From an uncultured Ruminococcus sp. (GTDB lineage Bacteria > Bacillota > Clostridia > Oscillospirales > CAG-272): 20,470 nucleotides of DNA. How positions within the stretch are numbered: the first letter of the stretch is position 1; each line of letters opens with the position of its first letter. The position numbers and the translations under genes are program-made. Positions 14,170-20,470 of the stretch are shown here, piece after piece. Location: NCBI GenBank assembly GCA_902782785.1, contig CACZOH010000111.1:1-20470 (forward strand). Direction: 5' to 3'. The notes below the pieces were generated by a model that searched no databases, was not told the DNA's origin, and saw only the letters and a program-made list of their open reading frames with translations.

Positions 14170-15687
14170 TCACCGTATTTCTTTATCGTCCTCTATCCTG
14201 CTCAAAAGCCTTATGAGCTGTGATTTATACGGATCGTTTGAGTAATCAAACGCCGAAAGACGGTTTTTCACGCCGGAAAGCGTTACGTTACCGCCGTATT
14301 TGCTTTCGTGCAGAAGCATACCGAGCTCGCAGAGCGCGGAAATGAAATTCGTATCCGCGTCGCGCTCGGTTTTTATTTGCTGATACGTCATCTTGTAATC
14401 ATTTTGTATCACCCGTTCCGTTTTCGGCTTTTTGTATCTTACGGATAGATCAAACATCTCATCCGTGTCGGACGGTCCCGTTTTCAGCTTCAATTCATAG
14501 CATACCGTGACGCGGTGTCCCGCTCCGAGCTCGCCCGCGTCCTTTTCGTTATTGTGGAAATCCTCCGCCGGCATCACTCTGTTTTCATACCCTATCAGTC
14601 TGTATTCGGCGACGCTGTCCGCCTGAAACGATATCTGAAGCTTTACGTCCTCCGCAACGGTATAAAGCGTTGACAGAAGATCGTCGCAGAATACTTTTTC
14701 CGCTTCCTCTTCTCCGTCTATATAATAATACACGCCGTTGCCGCAGTCGGCTATAGTCTCCATTATACTGTCGCGGTAATTACCGTAACCGAAGCCGAGA
14801 ACGGATAGATATACGCCCTCTCCGCGCTTTTCGGAAACGAACGATTTTATCCCGTCGACCGTTGATATCCCGACGTTCAGGTCTCCGTCCGACGCCAGTA
14901 TTATTCTGTTGTTTCCGTTTGGCTTATAGTGTTTTTCGGCTATCTGATACGCCGTTTTCATCCCGGCTTCTCCGTTTGTCGAGCCGCCCGCCGTAAGCGA
15001 ATTGACGGCGTCTCTTATCGTTTCCGTTTTGTTCCCGGGACAGCCGTCAAGCACGACGGACTCGCCCGAGGCGTACGTTACTACAGACACCGTATCGTCC
15101 CCGTCGAGCGCGGACAAAAGATATGAAAAGGTCTTTTGCAGAAGCGGGAGCTTGTCTTCGCCGTACATAGAACCCGATACGTCGATCAGAAACACCAGGT
15201 TGTTTGCCGCGCTTATCCGCGCCTTTTCCGTCTGCAGTCCCAATATCAGAAGTTCGTTTCCGGTGTTCCACGGACAGCTTGTGAGCTTTGCTGTAACGCC
15301 GAACAGATCGCCGTTCTCCGGCTCCTTATAACCGTAGCTGAAATAATTTATAAGCTCCTCTGTCCGTATATTGCCGGATTTATCAGTTATTTCGGACAGG
15401 CGGTTTGAGTTTTTCAGTTTCCTTCTTAAATACGTATAAGACGCCGTGTCAACGTCCGCGGAAAATGTCGATACCCTGTTGTCAGAGGTTTTTATGAATT
15501 CGTTTTCCGTTATCTTTTTGCCTTCGGGATCGTAATTTTCGTTTTCCGGTATTTCATACGCCGCGTATTCGTTTCTCCTTGAATACCCGTTTTCATTCGG
15601 CGCGCTCATACTGCCCCTGCTGCTGCAAGAAGGCAGTATCAGGACTGCCGATAAGAATAAACAGATAAGCAATACGGTCCTTTTCAT
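14170..15687 (-). CDS. VWA-domain lipoprotein (YfbK-like)
   Basis: The 505-residue product has a signal peptide with lipobox LPSC (Cys21). An N-terminal YfbK-type region (about 70-145, STFSADVDTASYTYLRR, RTEELINYF) precedes a von Willebrand A domain (about 162-345) with an intact metal site: DVSGS (Asp169, Ser171, Ser173), Thr237 and Asp267 in SDGD. The C-terminal part (about 415-500) matches the DUF3520-type tail of YfbK proteins (VRYKKPK, ANDF-like DTNFISALCELGMLL, KSQLIRLLSRI). VWA domains bind protein ligands through a metal ion; here that would happen outside the membrane. Its start overlaps the anti-sigma stop (ATGA at 15684-15687), so it is the last gene of the ECF operon and a likely target or input of that switch. 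Substrate or partner is unknown. Confidence 0.93.
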   Translation of the reverse strand: MKRTVLLICLFLSAVLILPSCSSRGSMSAPNENGYSRRNEYAAYEIPENENYDPEGKKITENEFIKTSDNRVSTFSADVDTASYTYLRRKLKNSNRLSEITDKSGNIRTEELINYFSYGYKEPENGDLFGVTAKLTSCPWNTGNELLILGLQTEKARISAANNLVFLIDVSGSMYGEDKLPLLQKTFSYLLSALDGDDTVSVVTYASGESVVLDGCPGNKTETIRDAVNSLTAGGSTNGEAGMKTAYQIAEKHYKPNGNNRIILASDGDLNVGISTVDGIKSFVSEKRGEGVYLSVLGFGYGNYRDSIMETIADCGNGVYYYIDGEEEAEKVFCDDLLSTLYTVAEDVKLQISFQADSVAEYRLIGYENRVMPAEDFHNNEKDAGELGAGHRVTVCYELKLKTGPSDTDEMFDLSVRYKKPKTERVIQNDYKMTYQQIKTERDADTNFISALCELGMLLHESKYGGNVTLSGVKNRLSAFDYSNDPYKSQLIRLLSRIEDDKEIR

Positions 15688-16283
15688 TTTTCTTTCTCCT
15701 TTACTATATTCAGTATCAGGCTTGCCGTACCGTCCGTGATCTGAAGCTCCGGCAGATAGTCAAACGCCTTTACATCAGTGTTTCCGTCCGACCTTATAAG
15801 CTCGGGCGTCATATACAAGCCTTCTTCATTCACCACCCATATTCTGACGCCGTTTTTCTCCGGCGCCGCGACCGGCTTGCCTATGGCAGACATGATCATT
15901 ATACCGTCGCGGTCGTCTATCGGGATAACGTGATATTCCATATCCCCCTCCGTCTGCCAGACGAGCGCCGCGCCGTCCGTTTCGGGAGGCTCCGTATAAG
16001 ATTTCGCCGTGCTGTTCATAAGCGCGGAATACATCTCGGCACGGAGCGCCGGACCCGCTTTACGCGAGTCCGTCGCGGTTTTTTTACCGATACGGCCGAA
16101 AAGATAAAGCGGTATAACTGCGGTCATCACGATCAGAAGCGACGCCGCAAGCCCTATCGCGCCCCTGACGTATGACGGAAGACGTTTTTTCGGCGTATAA
16201 TACTGCGCCTCGACAATATATTTATCGTCTATTTTTCCTATCGCGTCCATAAGGCTGTCCGCGTATTTTTCATTGCTTTTCAT
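15684..16283 (-). CDS. Putative membrane anti-sigma factor
   Basis: This 199-residue protein has a cytoplasmic N-terminal segment (about 1-40) with the motif IDDKYIVEAQYY, seen in clostridial membrane anti-sigma factors, one membrane helix (about 41-63, GAIGLAASLLIVMTAVIPLYLF) and an outside domain of about 135 residues with no family I know. Its start overlaps the sigma-factor stop and its stop overlaps the VWA start, each as ATGA, which suggests fixed stoichiometry between the three proteins. The expected role is to hold the ECF sigma factor at the membrane until an outside signal releases it. It lacks the zinc-binding HxxxCxxC motif of ZAS-type anti-sigma factors, so the assignment rests on position, topology and the short N-terminal motif. 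Confidence 0.8.
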   Translation of the reverse strand: MKSNEKYADSLMDAIGKIDDKYIVEAQYYTPKKRLPSYVRGAIGLAASLLIVMTAVIPLYLFGRIGKKTATDSRKAGPALRAEMYSALMNSTAKSYTEPPETDGAALVWQTEGDMEYHVIPIDDRDGIMIMSAIGKPVAAPEKNGVRIWVVNEEGLYMTPELIRSDGNTDVKAFDYLPELQITDGTASLILNIVKEKEK

Positions 16284-16831
16284 AACAGCCCCTGCCTTTC
16301 AAGCTCCGCTCTGAGCTTTTCTCTCATACGGAACAGCGCCGTTTTAACCGCGGACACTCCCATACCTGTCTGCTTTGCTATCGCGTCGATATCGGAGCAG
16401 AAATAATACCGTTTAACGAATATGACGCGTTTTTCCTTATCGAGTCCCTCAAGAAACGAGTCAAGTGCGTTTTTCAGCGCTTCGTTATCTATGTATTCAT
16501 CCATTGAGAAGTCGGACGGTATAAGTTCCGTCAGCTCCTCCGTTACGGCGGCGGCGCCTCCGCGCTTCTCCGCTCTTTTTTTTCTGTATCTGTCAACGGA
16601 CAGGGCGCGGATTATCTTAGAAAGATAAGCGCCGAGCATTTCGGGCCTGTCCGTCGGCATACTGTTCCACGCCTTAAGATACGTGTCGTTCACGCATTCC
16701 TCGCTGTCCTGCCGGGAACGTGTGAGATCGAGCGACACGGAAAAAAGCATTTTGCCGTATTTTATATCTGTCTGCCGCAGCGCCTCTTCGCTCCTCTGCC
16801 AGAACAGATCGACTATCTGCCTGTCTTCCAT
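16280..16831 (-). CDS. ECF-type RNA polymerase sigma factor
   Basis: The 183-residue product has the two-domain layout of ECF sigma factors. Region 2 (about 10-82) shows DSEECVNDTYLKAW and AYLSKIIRALSVDRYRKK; region 4 (about 118-178) shows FLEGLDKEKRVIFVKRYYF followed by the helix-turn-helix IAKQTGMGVSAVKTALFRMREKL. It directs RNA polymerase to a small regulon, often including its own gene. AAGGTGG lies 4-5 nt before the ATG. The stop overlaps the start of the membrane anti-sigma gene. A sigma-A promoter lies about 75 bp upstream, and a possible ECF-like element lies closer. The linker between the regions is Ala/Glu-rich and typical. The identity is firm; the stimulus is unknown. Confidence 0.95.
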   Translation of the reverse strand: MEDRQIVDLFWQRSEEALRQTDIKYGKMLFSVSLDLTRSRQDSEECVNDTYLKAWNSMPTDRPEMLGAYLSKIIRALSVDRYRKKRAEKRGGAAAVTEELTELIPSDFSMDEYIDNEALKNALDSFLEGLDKEKRVIFVKRYYFCSDIDAIAKQTGMGVSAVKTALFRMREKLRAELERQGLL

Positions 16832-16865
16832 ATTTCCACCTTTTATATATTCCTTTATTATATAA

Positions 16866-16890
16866 GTCGTAAAAAATCGCGCCGGGTTAC
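16866..16890 (-). promoter_or_regulatory. Possible autoregulatory ECF promoter
   Basis: On the minus strand GTAAC (16886-16890) and CGAC (16866-16869) are separated by 16 nt, resembling the AAC-plus-CGTC layout of many ECF-dependent promoters. It is short and degenerate, so it is only a candidate. Confidence 0.3.
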
Positions 16891-16903
16891 CGCCGACGCT
16901 ATG

Positions 16904-16932
16904 ATTTTACAACTTTTTTTGTATTTTGTCAA
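16904..16932 (-). promoter_or_regulatory. Sigma-A promoter of the ECF operon, overlapping the DUF4830 stop codon
   Basis: A perfect TTGACA (16927-16932) and TAAAAT (16904-16909) are spaced by 17 bp. The -35 box contains the TGA stop of the upstream DUF4830 gene (16929-16931). The leader to the sigma-factor ATG is about 65-70 nt. Confidence 0.75.
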
Positions 16933-17411
16933 GGCAGAGTCACGTTTTTTGAAAATCCGTGCACAAATCCGTTGACGTCGGCGGAACATATATCGCCGCC
17001 TATCACCTTGTTTTTATAAACTATAACGTCAGCCAGGACCGTTCCGTTATAGCCCTCATAATTGTTGATTTTATACGTATACCTGTCGACCGTTTTCCTT
17101 TTGTATTTTGACAGATCGAAATCCTGCTTTTTCTGCAGCGTATTGTAGCTTTCGTACACGCTGTCAAATTCCGCCGGTATAGTGACCTCCGCGCGGTCGA
17201 GAAGCTCCGCCGCCTCCCACCCGTATGCGGACAAAAACTCCTTTATATCGTCCTCCGCCGCCGCTTTTTTGCTTATCTGCTTAACCGACGCCGTCTGTGC
17301 CCTGAATTCATTTTTAGGCAGGAAAACGGCAAGCATACCTATCGCCGCCGCCGATACCGCAAGCACGGCGGCAAATTTGAGCGTTGACGCTTTTACTGAC
17401 CAAACAAACAT
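16929..17411 (-). CDS. DUF4830-domain membrane protein
   Basis: The 160-residue protein has one N-terminal membrane helix (about 11-31) and an outside domain (about 55-155) that matches DUF4830 as I know it from Clostridia: DDIKEFLSAYGWE, EVTIPAEFDSVYESYNTLQ, FDLSKYKRK, RYTYKINNYEGYNGTVLADV and VIGGDICSADVNGFVHGF. The function of the family is unknown; its position beside a surface-sensing ECF operon suggests an envelope role, but this is weak inference. GGAGG lies 5 nt upstream of the ATG. It is divergent from the beta-glucosidase gene and in the same direction as the ECF operon, whose own promoter begins inside its stop codon. Read-through into the ECF operon is possible because no terminator hairpin is seen between them. 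Confidence 0.87.
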   Translation of the reverse strand: MFVWSVKASTLKFAAVLAVSAAAIGMLAVFLPKNEFRAQTASVKQISKKAAAEDDIKEFLSAYGWEAAELLDRAEVTIPAEFDSVYESYNTLQKKQDFDLSKYKRKTVDRYTYKINNYEGYNGTVLADVIVYKNKVIGGDICSADVNGFVHGFSKNVTLP

Positions 17412-17440
17412 ATATTCCTCCGGTGTTTTTGTTTTATACT

Positions 17441-17479
17441 ATTCCGTATTTTTCCGTTTTATTCCTTATTTTCCGTTTT
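17441..17479. repeat. Two-copy tandem direct repeat in the DUF4830/GH1 divergent promoter region
   Basis: A 20-bp unit (17441-17460) is followed directly by a 19-bp copy (17461-17479) that differs by one substitution and one missing T. Both follow the pattern ATTCC-n-TAT(T)TTTCCGTTTT. The repeat lies immediately upstream of the GH1 -35 box and where the -35 region of the DUF4830 promoter would be, next to a TATAAA on the minus strand. Confidence 0.75.
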
Positions 17480-17483
17480 GTAC

Positions 17484-17512
17484 TTGATTTTTCTTTTTTT
17501 ATACTATATAAT
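17484..17512 (+). promoter_or_regulatory. Sigma-A promoter of the GH1/ABC-F operon
   Basis: TTGATT (17484-17489) and a perfect TATAAT (17507-17512) are spaced by 17 bp through a T-rich spacer. The leader is only about 17 nt, with GGGAGG 5 nt before the ATG. Confidence 0.8.
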
Positions 17513-17535
17513 AATGAAAAAACAGGGAGGTTCAT

Positions 17536-18864
17536 ATGGGCTTCGATAAAGATTTTATATTCGGTCTTGCAACGTCGGCGGGACAGATAGAGGGCGGCGC
17601 AAAGGACGGCGGCAGAGGTGAGAGCATCTGGGACGTTTTTGCCGCAAAGCCGGGAAAAATACATAACGGCACGACTCCCGCGGTCGCCTGCGACAGTTAT
17701 CACAGATTTGACCGCGATCTGCAAAATCTGAAATTCACGGGAGTCGACAGCTACCGTATGTCCATATCGTGGTCGCGCGTTATGCCCGACGGCAAGGGAC
17801 AGCTCAATCAAACGGGCGTTGACTATTACAAACGCTGTTTTGACGCTCTGCTTGAGGCGGGCATAAAACCGAACGTAACGCTTTATCACTGGGATCTTCC
17901 GCAGGCGCTTGAGGATAAAAACGGCTGGGTGAACAGAGATACCATAAAATATTTCGCCGAATACGCGGACAAAATGTTTTCCGTCTTCGGTGATACGGTC
18001 CCGCTCTGGTCGACCGTAAACGAGCCTATCGCTGCGTACGTCGGATACGCGCTGGGCGGCTTCGCGCCGGGCAGGACAAACGAAAAAGAGGGAAATCAGG
18101 CGCGGCATAACATACTCGTCGCACACGGAGCGGCGGTAGACGCGTTCCGCGCGTCGGGCGCTGCGGGCGATATCGGTATAGTCATAGATATATGGAAGCG
18201 CCACGCCCTCCGCGATACGGAGGAGGACAGAGCCATAATGACGGATCAGGACGAGCGCAACTGGAAATTCTACACCGATCCGGTCCTTGGCGGCTCTTAC
18301 AGCGACTATATCCTTTCTCACCTCGCATCCGAGGGAACGCTTATGGATATATACGACGGCGATCTTGAGCTTATGCACCGCCCGATAGATTTTTACGGTC
18401 TGAACGTTTATAACAGAGTCCCCGTAACGGCAGACAAAAAGACGGAAGCGGACTTTTCGCAGGGCGGCAATTTCTTAAACAACAAAACGGAATACTATCC
18501 CAAAGCAATATACGACGCGATACGTCTCGTAAATGAGCTGTATAAGCTCGATATACCGATATATATTACCGAAAACGGCACGTATTCAATAGGTCCTGAG
18601 CCGCGCGGCAAGGACAAAACGATACAGGACGACGACAGGATAAAATACGTCTCCGGCTTCTTGTACTGGCTTGAAAAAGCGATAGACGAAGGTTACGACG
18701 TGCGCGGATATTACCTCTGGAGCTTAATGGACAACTTTGAATGGACGGCGGGCTATAACTACAGATTCGGTGTATTTGAAACGGATTTCGATACGCTTGA
18801 ATGCAAACCGAAAAAAAGCGCGTTATGGTACAGAGATTTCATAAAGAAAGTTAAGGAAAAATGA
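17536..18864 (+). CDS. Family GH1 beta-glucosidase
   Basis: The 442-residue, signal-less and therefore cytoplasmic enzyme is a glycoside hydrolase family 1 (beta/alpha)8 barrel that cleaves terminal beta-glucosides or related disaccharides with retention. Marks are FIFGLATSAGQIEGG at the N-terminus, SISWSRVMP, TLYHWDLPQALE, the acid/base Glu163 in TVNEP and the nucleophile Glu346 in ITENG. The substrate loop SLMDNFEWTAGYNYRFG has the Glu-Trp pair of beta-glucosidases rather than the Ser/Lys/Tyr phosphate-binding set of 6-phospho enzymes, so an unphosphorylated sugar is expected. Length is normal. The first gene of its operon, it overlaps the ABC-F start by 4 bp. No sugar transporter gene is visible nearby. 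Aglycone preference cannot be told from sequence alone. Confidence 0.96.
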   Translation: MGFDKDFIFGLATSAGQIEGGAKDGGRGESIWDVFAAKPGKIHNGTTPAVACDSYHRFDRDLQNLKFTGVDSYRMSISWSRVMPDGKGQLNQTGVDYYKRCFDALLEAGIKPNVTLYHWDLPQALEDKNGWVNRDTIKYFAEYADKMFSVFGDTVPLWSTVNEPIAAYVGYALGGFAPGRTNEKEGNQARHNILVAHGAAVDAFRASGAAGDIGIVIDIWKRHALRDTEEDRAIMTDQDERNWKFYTDPVLGGSYSDYILSHLASEGTLMDIYDGDLELMHRPIDFYGLNVYNRVPVTADKKTEADFSQGGNFLNNKTEYYPKAIYDAIRLVNELYKLDIPIYITENGTYSIGPEPRGKDKTIQDDDRIKYVSGFLYWLEKAIDEGYDVRGYYLWSLMDNFEWTAGYNYRFGVFETDFDTLECKPKKSALWYRDFIKKVKEK

Positions 18865-20470
18865 TCGTATTAGGATGTGACGGACTGACGCTCTCCTTCG
18901 GCGAGCGCGACGTACTGTCAAACGTGTCGTTCTCCGTTCAGGAAGGCGACCGCGTCGGTATCGTCGGCGAAAACGGAGCGGGAAAAACCTCGCTCCTCAA
19001 GCTCATAACCGGGAGCTATGAGGGACGGGGCAACGTATATATATCAAAGGATAAAACCGTCGGGATACTCGAGCAGAACGCGGTGGCGGACGGCGAAGGC
19101 ACGGTCTATTCCGTGCTTGAAAGCGCATTTTCCGACCTTATCGAACGCGAGGCCGAGATAGAACGGATGAGGAAAAGGATAGATATAACTCACTCCGTCG
19201 GAATAACGCTGTCAGACGATTATCTTTCGGACTACACGCAGAAGCTGGAGCAGTTCACCGCGGACGGCGGCGACCATTTCAGAGGGCGCGTCAGATCGTA
19301 TCTTACAAAGCTCGGCTTTCCGCAGAGCGAATGGGATCTGCCGACGTCTTCGCTTTCGGGCGGTCAGAAAACGCGCCTCGCGCTCGGCAGACTGATAATA
19401 AAGCCGCCGGATATACTTTTGCTCGACGAGCCGACAAATCATCTGGATATACAAACGCTCGGCTGGCTCGAGGACGTTTTATCGTCGCTTTCCTCCACCC
19501 TGCTCGTCGTTTCGCACGACAGATATTTCCTTGACCGCGTTGCGACGAAGATACTCGATATCGAAAACGGCCACGCAAAGCTGTATAACGGAAATTACAG
19601 CGCATACGTGCAGAAGAAGAAAACGGACAGAGAGATACAGAAGCGACATTATGAAAATCAGCAGCGCGAGATAGCGCGGCTCGAGGCGTTTATAGAGCAG
19701 CAGCGCCGCTGGAACCGTGAAAAGAACATAATCGCCGCGGAATCGCGGCAAAAAGCCATAGACAGAATGGAAAAAATAGAGGCGCCCGAGGCGGAGCGCA
19801 GAGGCGTCAGGATAAGATTTACCGAGGGCTCGGAGTCCGGAAACGACGTGCTCACGGTTTCGGACCTCGGTATGAGATTCGGCGCAGAACCGCTTTTCTC
19901 GCACGTTTCGTTTTTGATAAAGCGCGGTGACCGAGCGTTTGTCGTCGGTAAAAACGGCAGCGGGAAATCGACTCTTATGAAGATACTGCGCGGCAGACTG
20001 CATCAGAGTTCGGGAACGTATGAATTCGGTTACAACGTGAGCATCGGATATTACGATCAGGAAAATCAGGAGCTTGACGAGAACAAAACGGTGCTCGACG
20101 AGGTCTGGGGAGAGTACGGAAAACGGACGCAGACGGAGATACGCTCGGCGCTGGCGCTTTTCCTGTTCAAGGGCGACGACGTGAACAAAAAAGTAAGTGT
20201 TTTGTCCGGCGGCGAAAAGGCGCGGCTCACTATGGTAAAGCTGATCCTGCGTTCAAACAACGTACTGCTCCTCGACGAGCCGACAAATCACCTCGACATA
20301 AAGAGCCGTGAAGCGTTGGAGGACGCGCTGACCGAATACAAGGGAACGATTATCGCCGTATCGCACGACAGATATTTTATAAACAAGCTCTGCACGCGCG
20401 TGCTCGACATATCGGCGGATCCGTTTGCAGACTATCACGGAACGTACGCGGATTATCTGAAATATACGGA
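18861..20470 (+). CDS. ABC-F family ATPase (partial, C-terminus off the right edge)
   Basis: The frame is open for 536 codons from an ATG overlapping the GH1 stop (ATGA) to the edge. Two ABC cassettes without membrane segments are seen. Cassette 1 has Walker A GENGAGKT (36-43), signature LSGGQ (165-169) and Walker B LLLDEPTNHLD (Asp189, Glu190). Cassette 2 has Walker A GKNGSGKS (363-370), signature LSGGE (448-452) and LLLDEPTNHLD (Asp472). The linker between them (about 240-330) is long, charged and helical, with ESRQKAIDRMEKIEAPEAE, as in the ribosome-binding ABC-F arm. Such proteins bind the ribosomal E site and rescue or protect translation; some give resistance to ribosome-targeting antibiotics. 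Which subfamily this is cannot be decided here. The coupling to a beta-glucosidase has no obvious functional reason. Confidence 0.95.
   Translation, partial: MIVLGCDGLTLSFGERDVLSNVSFSVQEGDRVGIVGENGAGKTSLLKLITGSYEGRGNVYISKDKTVGILEQNAVADGEGTVYSVLESAFSDLIEREAEIERMRKRIDITHSVGITLSDDYLSDYTQKLEQFTADGGDHFRGRVRSYLTKLGFPQSEWDLPTSSLSGGQKTRLALGRLIIKPPDILLLDEPTNHLDIQTLGWLEDVLSSLSSTLLVVSHDRYFLDRVATKILDIENGHAKLYNGNYSAYVQKKKTDREIQKRHYENQQREIARLEAFIEQQRRWNREKNIIAAESRQKAIDRMEKIEAPEAERRGVRIRFTEGSESGNDVLTVSDLGMRFGAEPLFSHVSFLIKRGDRAFVVGKNGSGKSTLMKILRGRLHQSSGTYEFGYNVSIGYYDQENQELDENKTVLDEVWGEYGKRTQTEIRSALALFLFKGDDVNKKVSVLSGGEKARLTMVKLILRSNNVLLLDEPTNHLDIKSREALEDALTEYKGTIIAVSHDRYFINKLCTRVLDISADPFADYHGTYADYLKYT

Noticed and set aside
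17434..18378. Minus-strand reading frame of 314 codons opposite the GH1 gene
   Set aside because: It is a shadow of a highly conserved GH1 coding region, and it runs into the promoter region of that gene.
1..20470. Mobile element, phage, defence island or CRISPR array
   Set aside because: No transposase, integrase, recombinase, terminal inverted repeats, phage genes or spaced repeat arrays are visible, and codon use looks even across the window.

Overview
The window looks like a chromosomal segment of an anaerobic Gram-positive bacterium of the class Clostridia, probably an uncultured Oscillospirales- or Lachnospirales-like lineage. The evidence is a clostridial-type 2[4Fe-4S] ferredoxin, a single-chain alpha2 glycyl-tRNA synthetase, several lipobox lipoproteins, strong GGAGG Shine-Dalgarno sites, AT-rich intergenic promoters of sigma-A type, and families typical of Firmicutes (DUF4830, LytR-CpsA-Psr, an ECF sigma/anti-sigma pair). 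I see no rRNA, tRNA, CRISPR, insertion sequence, phage or plasmid signature. Genus and species cannot be named from this sequence.

Layout. (1) 1-5732: two divergent genes for predicted lipoproteins, a secreted CX5R tyrosine phosphatase (minus, cut by the left edge) and a 1235-residue protein with lamin-tail, CotH-kinase and RCC1-propeller regions (plus). (2) 5785-8671, minus: operon of an atypical LCP-family membrane protein, glycyl-tRNA synthetase and a 113-residue unknown, closed by a bidirectional terminator shared with the CotH gene. (3) 8894-11609, plus: TraB/GumN-like lipoprotein followed 4 bp later by a DUF2079 polytopic membrane protein. (4) 11650-12465, minus: single-pass membrane protein of unknown family. 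(5) 12554-13773, plus: small single-pass membrane protein translationally coupled to a parvulin-type (PrsA-like) lipoprotein foldase. (6) 13889-14062, plus: monocistronic ferredoxin with a near-consensus promoter and a hairpin terminator. (7) 14170-17411, minus: DUF4830 protein, then a tightly overlapping ECF sigma / anti-sigma / VWA-lipoprotein operon. (8) 17536-20470, plus: GH1 beta-glucosidase overlapping by 4 bp an ABC-F ATPase cut by the right edge.

How it fits together. Much of the window concerns the outer face of the cytoplasmic membrane: five predicted lipoproteins, several single-pass proteins with extracytoplasmic domains, and an ECF switch whose operon ends in a surface VWA lipoprotein. 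Three lipoproteins and the small membrane protein carry Thr/Glu/Asp-rich stretches beside their membrane anchor, likely spacers. The most suggestive possibility is that the divergent CotH-type kinase and tyrosine-phosphatase lipoproteins form an extracytoplasmic phosphorylation/dephosphorylation pair; this is inference from domain content and gene arrangement only. No stretch longer than about 300 bases lacks a gene; the longest gap is the 222-bp divergent promoter region at 8672-8893.
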